Shown here one piece after another: positions 29,382-38,350 of a DNA stretch of 58,992 bases (positions are counted from its first letter, which is position 1; each line of letters starts with the position of its first letter). The translations under genes were made by a program, and so were the position numbers. Source of the DNA: Romeriopsis navalis LEGE 11480 (GTDB lineage Bacteria > Cyanobacteriota > Cyanobacteriia > Leptolyngbyales > Leptolyngbyaceae); contig NZ_JADEXQ010000029.1 in assembly GCF_015207035.1 (NCBI RefSeq), positions 1 to 58,992 on the forward strand, written 5' to 3'. The notes below the pieces were generated by a model that had not been told where the DNA came from, ran no database searches, and saw nothing but the letters and a program-made list of their open reading frames with translations.

Positions 29382-29969
29382 TCAACCATTTCGCTTGACG
29401 TAATCACGCCGTGTATTTAAGCACGCATACTCATATATATTGTGCTGAGGCTCTTGATTGAAAATTTTGCGTCTTAACTTCCGCAGCCCCTGACGTGAGC
29501 GCGTTTTGACCGTGCCAAGTGGAATTCCTAAACGCGTTTTGATCTCGGATTGGCTTAAGCCTTCATAGTAGGCGATCGTTAAAACTTGCCGTTGGGGAGC
29601 AGGCAAGGTCTTTAAAGCTGCAGTGAGCTGGACCGACGCCTCCGATAAAATAACGTGATGCAAAACATGATCAGTTTCATTCACAGGCACTGCGGTTTCC
29701 CAACGTTGTAACAAGCGTTTGCGGGACTTGCGTTTGTTAATGTAGTTGAGCGCCCGCGACCGGGTCATAACGAGGAGAAACGTAATCAAGCGACCACGAC
29801 TCGGGTCATATTGCTGCTTTTGCCAAAAATCGATGAATACTTCTTGAGTCAAATCCTCAGCATCGTTTGTATTACCCAACATCCTTAGTGCAAGTCGATA
29901 CACCGGTTCGCTATAAGTGTTATACAAGGCTTCGAAGGTGGGGGCATCGTCAGAGGGGAACGTTTTCAT
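29382..29969 (-). CDS. ECF-type RNA polymerase sigma factor
   Basis: The protein has 195 residues from ATG 29969; a GTG three bases earlier is possible. Region 2 spans about residues 12-80 (FEALYNTYSEPVYRLALRMLGN, then DAEDLTQEVFIDFW), and region 4 about 115-168 (LPAPQRQVLTIAYYEGLSQSEI, then LGIPLGTVKTRSRQGLRKLR). It should direct polymerase to a small regulon. No anti-sigma gene follows, which is unusual. The P450 gene follows instead. The C-terminal 25 residues (NIYEYACLNTRRDYVKRNG) extend beyond region 4. An inverted repeat lies 30 bases upstream. Confidence 0.9.
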   Translation of the reverse strand: MKTFPSDDAPTFEALYNTYSEPVYRLALRMLGNTNDAEDLTQEVFIDFWQKQQYDPSRGRLITFLLVMTRSRALNYINKRKSRKRLLQRWETAVPVNETDHVLHHVILSEASVQLTAALKTLPAPQRQVLTIAYYEGLSQSEIKTRLGIPLGTVKTRSRQGLRKLRRKIFNQEPQHNIYEYACLNTRRDYVKRNG

Positions 29970-29999
29970 CACATTTTTCCTACTGTAAGAGCAATGGAG

Positions 30000-30022
30000 A
30001 TATTGGCTGGCTTAGCCAATAT
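30000..30022 (-). promoter_or_regulatory. Inverted repeat upstream of the ECF sigma gene
   Basis: ATATTGGCT and AGCCAATAT are perfect arms separated by GGCTT. The site lies about 30 bases upstream of the start codon, in the leader or promoter. It could be an operator or a 5' hairpin that controls the sigma factor. Confidence 0.5.
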
Positions 30023-30380
30023 GAGGGCGTTATATGACCTGTATGCGCTTCAGTAAATCAGCTCGGTTAGCCAGGTTGACGGGTTACTCGGTTGACCCAT
30101 CCATTCGATGGCGATGATGGTTATACAACTTGACTGTAGCCAGCTCGGCGGCGGCGTGATGGTGTCAATAGGGCTAGATTCAGATGGTTCAAACCCGTAA
30201 TTATCAAACATCGTCAGCGAAGCGGACATGGTGAAAACTAAGTAAAGTTGACGTTCTCAGCCTAGGAAAATCACCCCTATATTTCCCCTAGAGCAGAGTC
30301 GGATTTTCTCCACTCCAAACGAACGGCATCGAACCAATCTCTTTGGGAGAATATTGGTCAATACCGCTGGAGGAGCTTTA

Positions 30381-30400
30381 ACCTGGCCGATCGGCTAGGT
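30381..30400 (-). repeat. 20-base near-palindrome after the response regulator
   Basis: ACCTGGCCGATCGGCTAGGT is self-complementary except for one pair. It lies 12 bases past the response regulator stop. It could be a weak terminator, though no U-tract follows. Confidence 0.35.
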
Positions 30401-30411
30401 ATTGCTTTGAT

Positions 30412-31083
30412 TTATTCGTTCAGACGTACCAGGCCGCGGCGCAGCGCCGTGATGATAGCCTGGGTACGATCGTTGACACCCAGCTTCTGGAAAATATGAT
30501 TCATGTGGAATTTGACGGTGCCTTCGGAAATTTGGAGGGCCTCAGCCAGCGCCGCTGTACTGGTGCCTAACACCATCAGGTTCAACACATCTTGCTCTCG
30601 CTCGGTGAGTTCTTCGCGGTCCATCCGTTCTAATAACTTCAGGGCGACATTAGATGGCAGGTAGCGTTTGCCACTATAGACTGTATGGACAGCATCCAGC
30701 AATTCTTCAAAATCGGCATCCTTGAGAATATAGCCCCGCGCCCCGGCTTGCAGCCCCCGATAGATATCTTCATCCGTATCATAGGTGGTGAGGATAATAA
30801 TTTGCGCCTCGGGATGGTGCGCCCGAATTTGGGTAATCGCCTCGACCCCCTCCAAATTCGGCATCCGTAAATCCATTAGGGTGATGTCGGGTTGATGTTG
30901 CTTGTAAAGGGCGATCGCTTCGACCCCATCCTTGGCTTCGGCCACAATGTGAAAGTTGCTTTGCAGTTGGAGAATCGCGACAATACCTTGACGGACGATG
31001 CCATGATCTTCGACCACTAGAATGCGAATGGTATCAGTATCAGGCGAGGTATTCATGGCGTTAGCAGCAGTGAAAGTAATCAT
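30412..31083 (-). CDS. NarL/LuxR-family response regulator
   Basis: The 223-residue regulator has a receiver domain with acidic pocket VVEDH (residues 23-27), phospho-acceptor Asp71 in LMDLRMP, and the conserved Lys in GYILKDAD. The C-terminal LuxR-type HTH reads LTEREQDVLNLMVLGTSTAA, then ISEGTVKFHMNHIFQKLGV. It should bind DNA as a dimer once phosphorylated. Its start overlaps the stop of the upstream kinase gene as ATGA, indicating coupled translation. It is the only regulator for the two kinases in this operon. Confidence 0.95.
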   Translation of the reverse strand: MITFTAANAMNTSPDTDTIRILVVEDHGIVRQGIVAILQLQSNFHIVAEAKDGVEAIALYKQHQPDITLMDLRMPNLEGVEAITQIRAHHPEAQIIILTTYDTDEDIYRGLQAGARGYILKDADFEELLDAVHTVYSGKRYLPSNVALKLLERMDREELTEREQDVLNLMVLGTSTAALAEALQISEGTVKFHMNHIFQKLGVNDRTQAIITALRRGLVRLNE

Positions 31084-32798
31084 TCAGATGGTAAGGGAAT
31101 TAGGACATCAATGGTGGTCCCAATGCTGGGTGTACTGAGCAATTCAAATTGTCCCTGCATCCGTGCGGTGCGTTCCCGCATCCCACTCAGGCCAAACCCT
31201 GGGGCTTCGCTCAAAATGGTTTGATCAAATCCATTCCCATTGTCCATAATGCGCAGTTGCACTTGTGGGGCAGGGGATGGGACCGCAAGTTTGGGGTCAG
31301 GCAGAGCAGCGAAGCTGAGGGTGATCTCGAGTTGCGTGGCGTTGGCATGGCGCAGGGTATTGGTGATCGCTTCTTGGGCGATGCGGAGCAGATTGAGTTG
31401 GATGTCATCGGGCAATGGAATCGGTTGGCCTTCGAGGTAAAAGTGGGTAGTGAGGCCGGTGTCGCGTTGGGTTTGGGTCAGGGTTTTGCGGAGGGCGTCG
31501 GGGAGACTATCGTCTTCTAGGGCCGCAGAGCGGAGGGCATGGACGGAGCGGCGGGCTTCGGAGAGGCCCTGCCGGGATAGATCGCGAGCCCGCAGAATGC
31601 AGGCTTGGGCGGCTTTGAGGGTGGCGATTTCAACCGTGTTATCAGGGCGATCGGGGTCGGATAGCGGCGCGATCGCGGAGTTTGTCAAACGATTGATCAG
31701 GTTTTCGAGTGACCCCCGGGCGGCTTCGAGTTGGAGGGAGACGCCGGTGAACGCCTGGGCCAGGGTATCATGGATTTCCCGGGCCAGGCGGTTGCGTTCA
31801 TCCAGCAGCGCTGCGGTCTGGGCCTTCGCCAGTTGTTGCTGCTCGAAGGTATGGAGTCGCCAGAGTGCGGCCAACATCAGACTGGTGAGGCCAAGGATAA
31901 CGATGCCCATGAGATTGAGCATATCTAACTGATTATCAATATCCATCAGCGGAATCACAAGGGCCAGCGACCAATTGGTTGATTGCAACGGGAGGTAGGC
32001 GATATAGCGAGTTTGACCGTCGATTTGGATGCGGCCAATACCCTGTTTGCCAGTAACCATCCGTTGCACCATGGCGGCGAGGTCTGGCTCGGCGGCGGTG
32101 AGCAGGCTGGGGGCCTGACGCTCGGATGTGGACATCAGTGCTGGATCGGGATGGATAATGGCGCGGCCTTCGGAGTTAAGCAGGAAGGCGTAGCTCTGTT
32201 GGCCGTAGTTAATTTGATTCACATATTGCTTGATCCGGTCAATTTTCACGCCGCCGTGGATCACGCCAATGGCGCGCTGGCGTGGGGTACGCTTGGCGGA
32301 TGCCGGTGGTGGCACCGGGGCCGAAATCGCAATGACAGGGCCGCCCGTCGCGCGGCTAATGAAGGGATCATCGATATGGGGTTGGCCGGCGATCGCCCGC
32401 TGGAACCATTGCCGATCGCTGGCATTGACCAGTTGATTATCGGCTGTGGTATAGCGCATGCCTTGGGGATTGGAAAGGCCTAAAAACACAAAATCCGGTA
32501 GTCGGGTATTTTCGGCGGCGAGGTAGGGACCGACAACCTCCCAGTCCGTCGACTGACTTTGAGCCGTATTGGCAATGGTTTCAATAATCGCCTGATGATT
32601 ACTCAGCCACTGATCGATATCATCAACCCCCTTTTGGACTTCAAGGAGGGCACTGCGTTCAATATTTTCTAGCGTACTTTTGCGAATCACTTGATAACTC
32701 AAATAGGCGCAAAAGCTGGAGAATAAAACTGCCGCGCCCAAGAGTAGCCGCAGGCGTTGATGACGCAGATGGGATATGGGTGGAAGTGGCTTAGACAT
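31080..32798 (-). CDS. NarL-class sensor histidine kinase with a periplasmic Cache domain
   Basis: The 572-residue kinase has a first transmembrane helix (LLLGAAVLFSSFCAYLSYQ), then a long extracytoplasmic region (about 40-280). The latter resembles dCache sensors (NSEGRAIIHPDPALM, then QTRYIAYLPLQSTNWSLALV). A second helix near residue 300 leads to a HisKA_3 dimerisation domain with the phospho-His in REIHDTLAQAF near 337, and an HATPase domain (IAQEAITNTLRHA, DNGNGFD, GFGLSGMRERT). It should sense a small ligand outside the membrane and phosphorylate the regulator downstream. It overlaps the preceding GAF kinase gene by eight bases and the regulator by four. Confidence 0.93.
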   Translation of the reverse strand: MSKPLPPISHLRHQRLRLLLGAAVLFSSFCAYLSYQVIRKSTLENIERSALLEVQKGVDDIDQWLSNHQAIIETIANTAQSQSTDWEVVGPYLAAENTRLPDFVFLGLSNPQGMRYTTADNQLVNASDRQWFQRAIAGQPHIDDPFISRATGGPVIAISAPVPPPASAKRTPRQRAIGVIHGGVKIDRIKQYVNQINYGQQSYAFLLNSEGRAIIHPDPALMSTSERQAPSLLTAAEPDLAAMVQRMVTGKQGIGRIQIDGQTRYIAYLPLQSTNWSLALVIPLMDIDNQLDMLNLMGIVILGLTSLMLAALWRLHTFEQQQLAKAQTAALLDERNRLAREIHDTLAQAFTGVSLQLEAARGSLENLINRLTNSAIAPLSDPDRPDNTVEIATLKAAQACILRARDLSRQGLSEARRSVHALRSAALEDDSLPDALRKTLTQTQRDTGLTTHFYLEGQPIPLPDDIQLNLLRIAQEAITNTLRHANATQLEITLSFAALPDPKLAVPSPAPQVQLRIMDNGNGFDQTILSEAPGFGLSGMRERTARMQGQFELLSTPSIGTTIDVLIPLPSE

Positions 32799-35739
32799 GC
32801 GGATTTGGTATGTCGCTCAGGGGCAGCTGTACAGTGATGCGGGTGCCTTGCTGGGGATTACTGTGAATTTGAAATTTGCCATTCAAGCGAGCGGCCCGTT
32901 CACGCATGCCGATCAGGCCAAAACCAGTGACCTCGGAGAGCGATTGCGGATGGAAGCCGCAGCCATTGTCGAAAATCTGGAGGCGAATTTGTGGGGGGGT
33001 GAAGCCCAGTGTGATGTCGAGCTGGGTGGCCTGGGCATGGCGGAGGGTGTTGGTGATGGCTTCTTGGGCAATCCGGAGCAGGTTGAGTTGGCAGTCGTCG
33101 GAGAGCGGGAGCGGGACTCCTTCGAGGTGAAACTGGGTCGTCAGGCCGGTATCCCGTTGCGTTTGGCGGAGGACTTTCTGGAGGGCGTTGGGTAGGTCAT
33201 CCGTTTCGAGCGCTGCGGAGCGGAGGGCATGGACCGATCGGCGTGCTTCAGAGAGGCCTTGGCGAGCCAGATCGCGGGCCCGGCGGATAAAGGCTTGAGC
33301 CTGTTTAAGCGATGCGGCCGTGTCGGGATGATTGGGGTTATTGGTGAGGCCGCGCACCACTTCCAGCTGGAGCGAGACACCGGTGAATGCTTGGGCTAGG
33401 GTATCGTGAATTTCGCGGGCCAGCCGGTTGCGCTCATCGAGTACGGCTTGTTCTGACTGACGCAGTGCGACATCTTGGGCCTGACGGGCAATGGCGGCCG
33501 CAATACTTTCGGCCGCGACCTTCAAAATGGCAATCTCAGCCTCGCCATAGAGTCGTGGTTGCGGCTGGTTACTATCGAAGTGAATGAAGCCCCACATTTG
33601 CTGCCCTACCGTGATGGGGACAAATAATGTCGCGGTCGTGCCCTGCCGGGCCATGAGCTGACGATCGGCCTCGGGTAAATCCGCCACTAAATGGCTCGCC
33701 ACCACGCCGAGTCGCATCTGTTCGGTCAGGAAAGGGCCATCTTTCCAGGAATAGAGTTGATCACCGTGAGGGCTAAAGGAAGCGGCGGGGGCGGTGGTCG
33801 TCGATCGCCATTCCCACTCGGGTGGGACATTGACGGCCGGTTCGCCAGAAATCGGGTGGGGGACATCTTGACCAATGCCACAGCGATCGCACTCGACCGC
33901 CTCACCTAAGAGCCGTACGACCTGTGGGAAGACGCTGGTATAGTCGGTGGAGCGCAGGAGTAAGTTGGCTGCTTCAGCGACGCGACTGAGCAGTTTGGCC
34001 TGTTCCTGAGCGGCCTGATCGCGCCGGACTTCGGCTTGATCAATGGCACTGCCAATACAAGTCGCAGCGGTCCGAAATACCGCTAGCTCCGCTGCGTTCA
34101 AAAGCTTCGCCACCCGGCAGTGGCCCATACCGACGATGCCCCATGCCTTGCCTTTGATCAATACTGGTACAGCGAAAAATGACTTTAACCCGAGTGCCAG
34201 ATGATGACTCCGCAAGGGTTCATCAAGCTCATCGACGATGCCGCCGAACCATTGGCTGGTGATTAACTGTTGGTACGCCGCTGGAAAGCTGGCGACTGGC
34301 AGATCGCGAATTTGTGGGTTATCCATATGCCGGGGAATCCCAGCGGCATCCCACTCATAGATCAACCGCCCAATGCCGAGGTCGCCTGGTATATCAGGAT
34401 TTGTGATATATTGCCGGACGAATACGAAATCGCATTCGAGATTCTCGCCGAGGGTGGCTAATGCGGCATTAACGCTGGCATCGACATCAGTCGTCGCAAT
34501 GAGTTCATTGGCGGCGGCCGCTGTGGTTTCCAGCCAGCGATCGCGGGTTAGCAGAATCTGATTAGTCGCTTCGAGTTCGTCAGCGCGGGCAGCGCGTTCT
34601 CGCTCAATTAGCGCCGTCCGTTCAGCAACGGCGCGGTCCTGCCGACTCTGATCGCGCTCAATGGCATTGCCTACAGCAGTTGCAGCAGTTTTCAATACGG
34701 TGATTTCTGCCTCGCTCCATACCCGTTCTTCAATGCAGTTGTCGAGTCCCAAAAGCCCCCACCATTGGCCATTGATCGTAATTGGGACACCCATTAACGA
34801 TCGGGCCTGTCCAGGCGGCCGTTGATTGGGGCAAATTCCGTCGAGTTCACGGGCGAGAAACTGCGTCGCTCGGCCCGTTTTGAGTGGATCAGACAAATGG
34901 GCTGGAAAGGCTGAAACCGGCACTGGGAAATGCCCACCAGTGGCCGTTTTGCTCGGAATGTGAGGGGCATCCCATTCGAGATGCAAGTTGAACATGAGTT
35001 CGTCGGTGGGGGTGGCTTGGGAGTTGCGTAAAATGTAGGCCCGCGATTGCTGAGTGCCCTCGCCTAAAATCTTCAGGGTGGCAAGCAGTGCCACCGCGAG
35101 ATTGTCATTGGCAACGAGGCATTGAGTTGCGGCGTTGACACATTTGAGTAAGGCATCCCGCCGTTCTAGCTCAACCTGATTATCGCGTCGCTGTAAGGCT
35201 CCGGCAAGACTTGCTGCGGCTGTTTCCAGGATTGAAATTTCGGTCTCGCTCCATATCCGCGCTCTGATGCAATTGTCAAAGCCCATCACGCCCCACCACG
35301 CCCCGTTGAGCATAATGGGGACGGTGAGCCGTGATCGGGCTGTATTTTGTGCCTGTATCGTCTGAGCCTGGGTGGATGGCTCACGGATGATCGCTTGAAC
35401 GGAGCGTCCAGATCGTAATACCTGTACCCCATTATCGAAACCCCCGTCGGATATGAGAAAGTCCGTTGGTGGCGGGCTGATTTGGTGCATCCCCGGCAGG
35501 GTCCATTCGTAGAGACAATTAGTAACGTCTGCGCCTGTACTGGGGATAATCGGATTTTCCATCACATAAATCCGATCAATGCCTGCTGCTGTGGCGATCG
35601 CTTCAAGGGCAAGATTTACGGCTATTTCGAAGTCGGTGATTGCCAATAACCGTCGTGCGGCCTCTGCTACACCGCCGAGCAATCGATCCGTCGGCAGGTG
35701 ATCAACCGACGATGTGGTGGTTGTCTCTGGCTTATGCAT
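32791..35739 (-). CDS. NarL-class histidine kinase with four GAF domains
   Basis: This 982-residue soluble kinase has four tandem GAF-like domains at about residues 25-195, 210-365, 405-575 and 590-750. Each contains the SVPI/VPIxxNGxWWGxxGFDN-type strand. The first two contain the near-identical VMGFDNCIRARIWSE and LLGLDNCIEERVWSE. A HisKA_3 domain follows, with REIHDTLAQAF near residue 776, and an HATPase domain to the end. The GAFs could bind small ligands or chromophores, but I see no clear phytochrome-type chromophore cysteine. The kinase core is strikingly similar to that of the next gene. First gene of a three-gene operon. Confidence 0.93.
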   Translation of the reverse strand: MHKPETTTTSSVDHLPTDRLLGGVAEAARRLLAITDFEIAVNLALEAIATAAGIDRIYVMENPIIPSTGADVTNCLYEWTLPGMHQISPPPTDFLISDGGFDNGVQVLRSGRSVQAIIREPSTQAQTIQAQNTARSRLTVPIMLNGAWWGVMGFDNCIRARIWSETEISILETAAASLAGALQRRDNQVELERRDALLKCVNAATQCLVANDNLAVALLATLKILGEGTQQSRAYILRNSQATPTDELMFNLHLEWDAPHIPSKTATGGHFPVPVSAFPAHLSDPLKTGRATQFLARELDGICPNQRPPGQARSLMGVPITINGQWWGLLGLDNCIEERVWSEAEITVLKTAATAVGNAIERDQSRQDRAVAERTALIERERAARADELEATNQILLTRDRWLETTAAAANELIATTDVDASVNAALATLGENLECDFVFVRQYITNPDIPGDLGIGRLIYEWDAAGIPRHMDNPQIRDLPVASFPAAYQQLITSQWFGGIVDELDEPLRSHHLALGLKSFFAVPVLIKGKAWGIVGMGHCRVAKLLNAAELAVFRTAATCIGSAIDQAEVRRDQAAQEQAKLLSRVAEAANLLLRSTDYTSVFPQVVRLLGEAVECDRCGIGQDVPHPISGEPAVNVPPEWEWRSTTTAPAASFSPHGDQLYSWKDGPFLTEQMRLGVVASHLVADLPEADRQLMARQGTTATLFVPITVGQQMWGFIHFDSNQPQPRLYGEAEIAILKVAAESIAAAIARQAQDVALRQSEQAVLDERNRLAREIHDTLAQAFTGVSLQLEVVRGLTNNPNHPDTAASLKQAQAFIRRARDLARQGLSEARRSVHALRSAALETDDLPNALQKVLRQTQRDTGLTTQFHLEGVPLPLSDDCQLNLLRIAQEAITNTLRHAQATQLDITLGFTPPQIRLQIFDNGCGFHPQSLSEVTGFGLIGMRERAARLNGKFQIHSNPQQGTRITVQLPLSDIPNPHV

Positions 35740-35985
35740 GGAAAGTTGCCTGAGTCACCAATTCCCCCACTTGAACATCCCTCCAACCTTGGCTGAAATC
35801 GAAATGCTGCCAATCTTGGAATTCTAGCGGAAAGATGTCGGCTCACTGTCAATTCAGCAGCATCATGTAACAGTCTTGAATGGGACTTTTCTGTCCCGAA
35901 GACTGCCTGGCTGTGCTTTGAGGGTCTTGATGCTGATCAGCACTATGTTTGATGATTGAACATTAATCTAAGCCAACAAAGTAAT

Positions 35986-36546
35986 TTAAGCCAGAAAGAA
36001 GAAAATATAAGCGGTCCAAGCTAATCCATTCAGTAATGTGAGAAGACCTTTGACGATCCATGTACCGATCGATGGAAAGAGATAAATCGTTGAACCGAGT
36101 ACGGCCAGATTTTCGCCTAAAGCACCCCAAACTGCATTATGCCGTTTGTCCCAGTAGGAAACGGGGCTAATAAATTTATAGTCAGTGAAGGGTAAAAAGT
36201 GACGGTGGGCATCATTATTATGTAACGGAATATCACCCAGGGAATGCATCACCATTGCGATTGCTAAATACTTCAGCCAAGCAATCCCAAAATAATGTGC
36301 AATTAACGCAATGGCGGCCGCGATCGGAATCGAATGAAAGTAATGGGTAAAGTCTTGCCAGAAGGGTTGCCAATAGACCTCACCCCAGAGTTCGCGGCCG
36401 GGAATACCATTGATTCTGGCCCAAATCACCAGGACTAACATCGGGAAGTCGGGCAACACTGAGCCGATCAAGATCGGCCAGGTTTGTTTTGGCGCAACGC
36501 CGCTCAAAATGGCGTAATTAACGATCGCGTGGCTGGTGCTATTCAT
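35986..36546 (-). CDS. Multi-pass membrane protein, putative metal-dependent hydrolase type
   Basis: The 186-residue protein starts MNSTSHAIVNYAILSGVAP and has several hydrophobic helices. The first segment has an early His, and GSVLPDFPM follows. A loop HSLGDIPLHNNDAHRHFLPF is rich in His and Asp and lies between helices. This layout recalls the YdjM/DUF457-type membrane-bound metal hydrolases, for which functions are poorly known. The gene starts five bases after the CDF-like gene, so the two form an operon. The assignment rests on layout rather than on a full match. Confidence 0.6.
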   Translation of the reverse strand: MNSTSHAIVNYAILSGVAPKQTWPILIGSVLPDFPMLVLVIWARINGIPGRELWGEVYWQPFWQDFTHYFHSIPIAAAIALIAHYFGIAWLKYLAIAMVMHSLGDIPLHNNDAHRHFLPFTDYKFISPVSYWDKRHNAVWGALGENLAVLGSTIYLFPSIGTWIVKGLLTLLNGLAWTAYIFFFLA

Positions 36547-36551
36547 GGGTG

Positions 36552-37496
36552 CTATAGATCAATTCCGGAGTGGGAACTGTTGGAATTGGTGGCGTCGCTG
36601 AGGGCGGTTTGGAGGTCATTCCAGTCGTTATCGACCTTGGTATTAACTTTGACAGGGCCGTAGGTTTCACGCAAGATCGCTTCAACTGACTGGATAATCC
36701 GACCTTCCATGCCGAGAAATTCGGGATGAATCCGCAGTGTGAGGGAAATGAGGACTTGGCGACCGACAATGCCACGGGATTCGATTTGGGCACAGTGGGT
36801 GACGCCATCGACGCGGCGGACGGCTTGGGCGATCGCTTCGGGGGCGATGGCGATTTGACGCACCATCAGTGGTTGCTGACGTTGGAACATACCCCAAGCG
36901 CTGAAGCCGGCACTGACGACGAGTCCTAATGCTAAAACCGGGTCAAGCCAGGTATAGCCTTGCTGAATACTGCTGAGACCTAGCAGTAAGCCAAGACTGA
37001 GCAGGGATTCGCGCAGGACTTGGTCGCCATTTGTGGCTAGGGCAAGGCTGCGAAATCGCTTGGCCCAACGTTTCTGGAGCCAGGCTAACCCGAGGCTGCA
37101 CATGCCAAAGAGCAATTGAACCTGGAGTTGGGCGCGGGTGATGGTAACGGGGGGCGCTTGGTGGAGTTGGGGGGATGCGGCTAAATGCTGGAGGGCGACG
37201 CTGGAGAGGATAATGCCGCCGAAGCCGAGGAGGGCAATGAAGGCGGCAGCAAGACCGGATTCCCAAGGGTTGTGTCCCCAGACGGGACGGCCCGCTTGCT
37301 GCAGGTTATAGGTAGCGATGATTGCGTAGATTGCACTGACGGCGGCGATCGCGCAGTAGAGGGCCGTTGCAAGTAGTGCAAGCGAATTGGTTTGCCAGCC
37401 GACGAAAACTTTGACCGTCAACGCCAGTAGCTCTAGCCAAAGGGCGGCGAGCAGGAAGCGTTGCGTGGTTGGGTATCGTTGGGATTTTGCGACCAT
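36552..37496 (-). CDS. CDF-family-like membrane protein lacking canonical metal ligands
   Basis: The 314-residue protein has six predicted membrane helices and a C-terminal cytoplasmic domain (residues about 205-295), as in cation diffusion facilitators. TNSLALLATALYCA matches the CDF helix-2 pattern TNSLALLADALHSLSD, but the metal-binding Asp and the following His/Asp positions are Thr, Tyr and Ala. Helix 5, normally HxxxD, reads NGDQVLRESLLSLG and also lacks the His. The overall fold is probably kept but zinc-type transport is doubtful. It may carry something else or act in regulation. It is the first gene of an operon with the following membrane protein. Confidence 0.7.
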   Translation of the reverse strand: MVAKSQRYPTTQRFLLAALWLELLALTVKVFVGWQTNSLALLATALYCAIAAVSAIYAIIATYNLQQAGRPVWGHNPWESGLAAAFIALLGFGGIILSSVALQHLAASPQLHQAPPVTITRAQLQVQLLFGMCSLGLAWLQKRWAKRFRSLALATNGDQVLRESLLSLGLLLGLSSIQQGYTWLDPVLALGLVVSAGFSAWGMFQRQQPLMVRQIAIAPEAIAQAVRRVDGVTHCAQIESRGIVGRQVLISLTLRIHPEFLGMEGRIIQSVEAILRETYGPVKVNTKVDNDWNDLQTALSDATNSNSSHSGIDL

Positions 37497-37783
37497 AGAC
37501 CACAGGTTAGCACGGTAGTTTTGGCTTGGGGCAACCTAAGCCAGGCTCGTCAGGATTTGCCAACATCAAGGCTGGTGTACGGCTGTTTGAGCCTACTTAT
37601 CATCGCATGGTTTTTGGGGGATGGCACAGGGAATATGTAATCTATGATACTTGGTGTTGCGATCACGCTTTTCACCCGATGCCATTAGCAAAATCAGCAG
37701 GGGTGGGAATTAATCTTGCCGGCGGAATCTAAAGCTCAATTAATCATTGCTACAATAAATCTGATCAACTGCTGATTTCAGTG

Positions 37784-38347
37784 ATGGTTCAAACCCCGAC
37801 TCGATCACTAGCGCTGGAAGAATTCCTCAAGCTACCGGAAACCAAACCGGCGAGCGAGTTTGTTGATGGTCAAATCATCCAGAAACCGATGCCGCAAGGA
37901 AAGCACAGTACGATTCAAAGTGACTTGGTTCCAGCGGTGAATACGGTACTAAAACCGCACAAAATTGGCCGGGCCTATACGGATCTGCGCTGTACCTTTG
38001 GTGGCCGATCGCCTGTCCCAGATGTCTCCGTCTTCACTTGGTCCCGAATTCCCCGTGATTCAGATGGCACGGTGATGAATGTGTTTCCCATTGCTCCCGA
38101 TTGGACGATTGAAATTCTTTCGCCGGACCAAAGCCAAACTAAGGTTGTCCGCAATATCCTGCACTGCCTTGAACACGATACTCAAATGGGCTGGTTAATC
38201 GATCCGGAAGAGGAAACCATCTTTGTCTATTTTGCCGATCGGACGATCGCTGTCTTTGATGAACCAAATCAATCGCTTCCAGTGCCAGATTTTGCAATTG
38301 GTCTAGAGCTGACGATCGGGCAAATCTTTGGCTGGCTAGAGGATTAG
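37784..38347 (+). CDS. Uma2-family (PD-(D/E)xK fold) protein
   Basis: The protein has 187 residues from ATG 37784; a GTG three bases earlier is possible. The Uma2 pattern is LALEEFLKLPETKPASEFVDG, then PVPDVSVF, DWTIEILSPDQSQ and GWLIDPEEETIFVY. Asp in PVPDVSVF and Glu in IEILSP belong to the predicted nuclease core. Uma2 proteins are very numerous in cyanobacteria and their biological role is unsettled. It is transcribed alone and is tail-to-tail with the rhodanese gene, three bases away. Confidence 0.9.
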   Translation: MVQTPTRSLALEEFLKLPETKPASEFVDGQIIQKPMPQGKHSTIQSDLVPAVNTVLKPHKIGRAYTDLRCTFGGRSPVPDVSVFTWSRIPRDSDGTVMNVFPIAPDWTIEILSPDQSQTKVVRNILHCLEHDTQMGWLIDPEEETIFVYFADRTIAVFDEPNQSLPVPDFAIGLELTIGQIFGWLED

Positions 38348-38350
38348 CAT

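Larger units (their letters stand above)
29970..30411. other. Intergenic region upstream of the sigma factor gene
   Basis: About 440 bases without a supported gene. It holds a 9-base inverted repeat at 30000-30022 near the sigma factor start and a palindrome at 30381-30400 after the response regulator. No tRNA cloverleaf was found. Confidence 0.5.

Noticed and set aside
30180-30200. GGTTCAAACCC resembling a tRNA T-loop
   Set aside because: No acceptor stem or anticodon arm could be built around it.
37526-37732. Open frame of 68 codons on the plus strand before the Uma2 gene
   Set aside because: No family, no ribosome binding site and no support from context.
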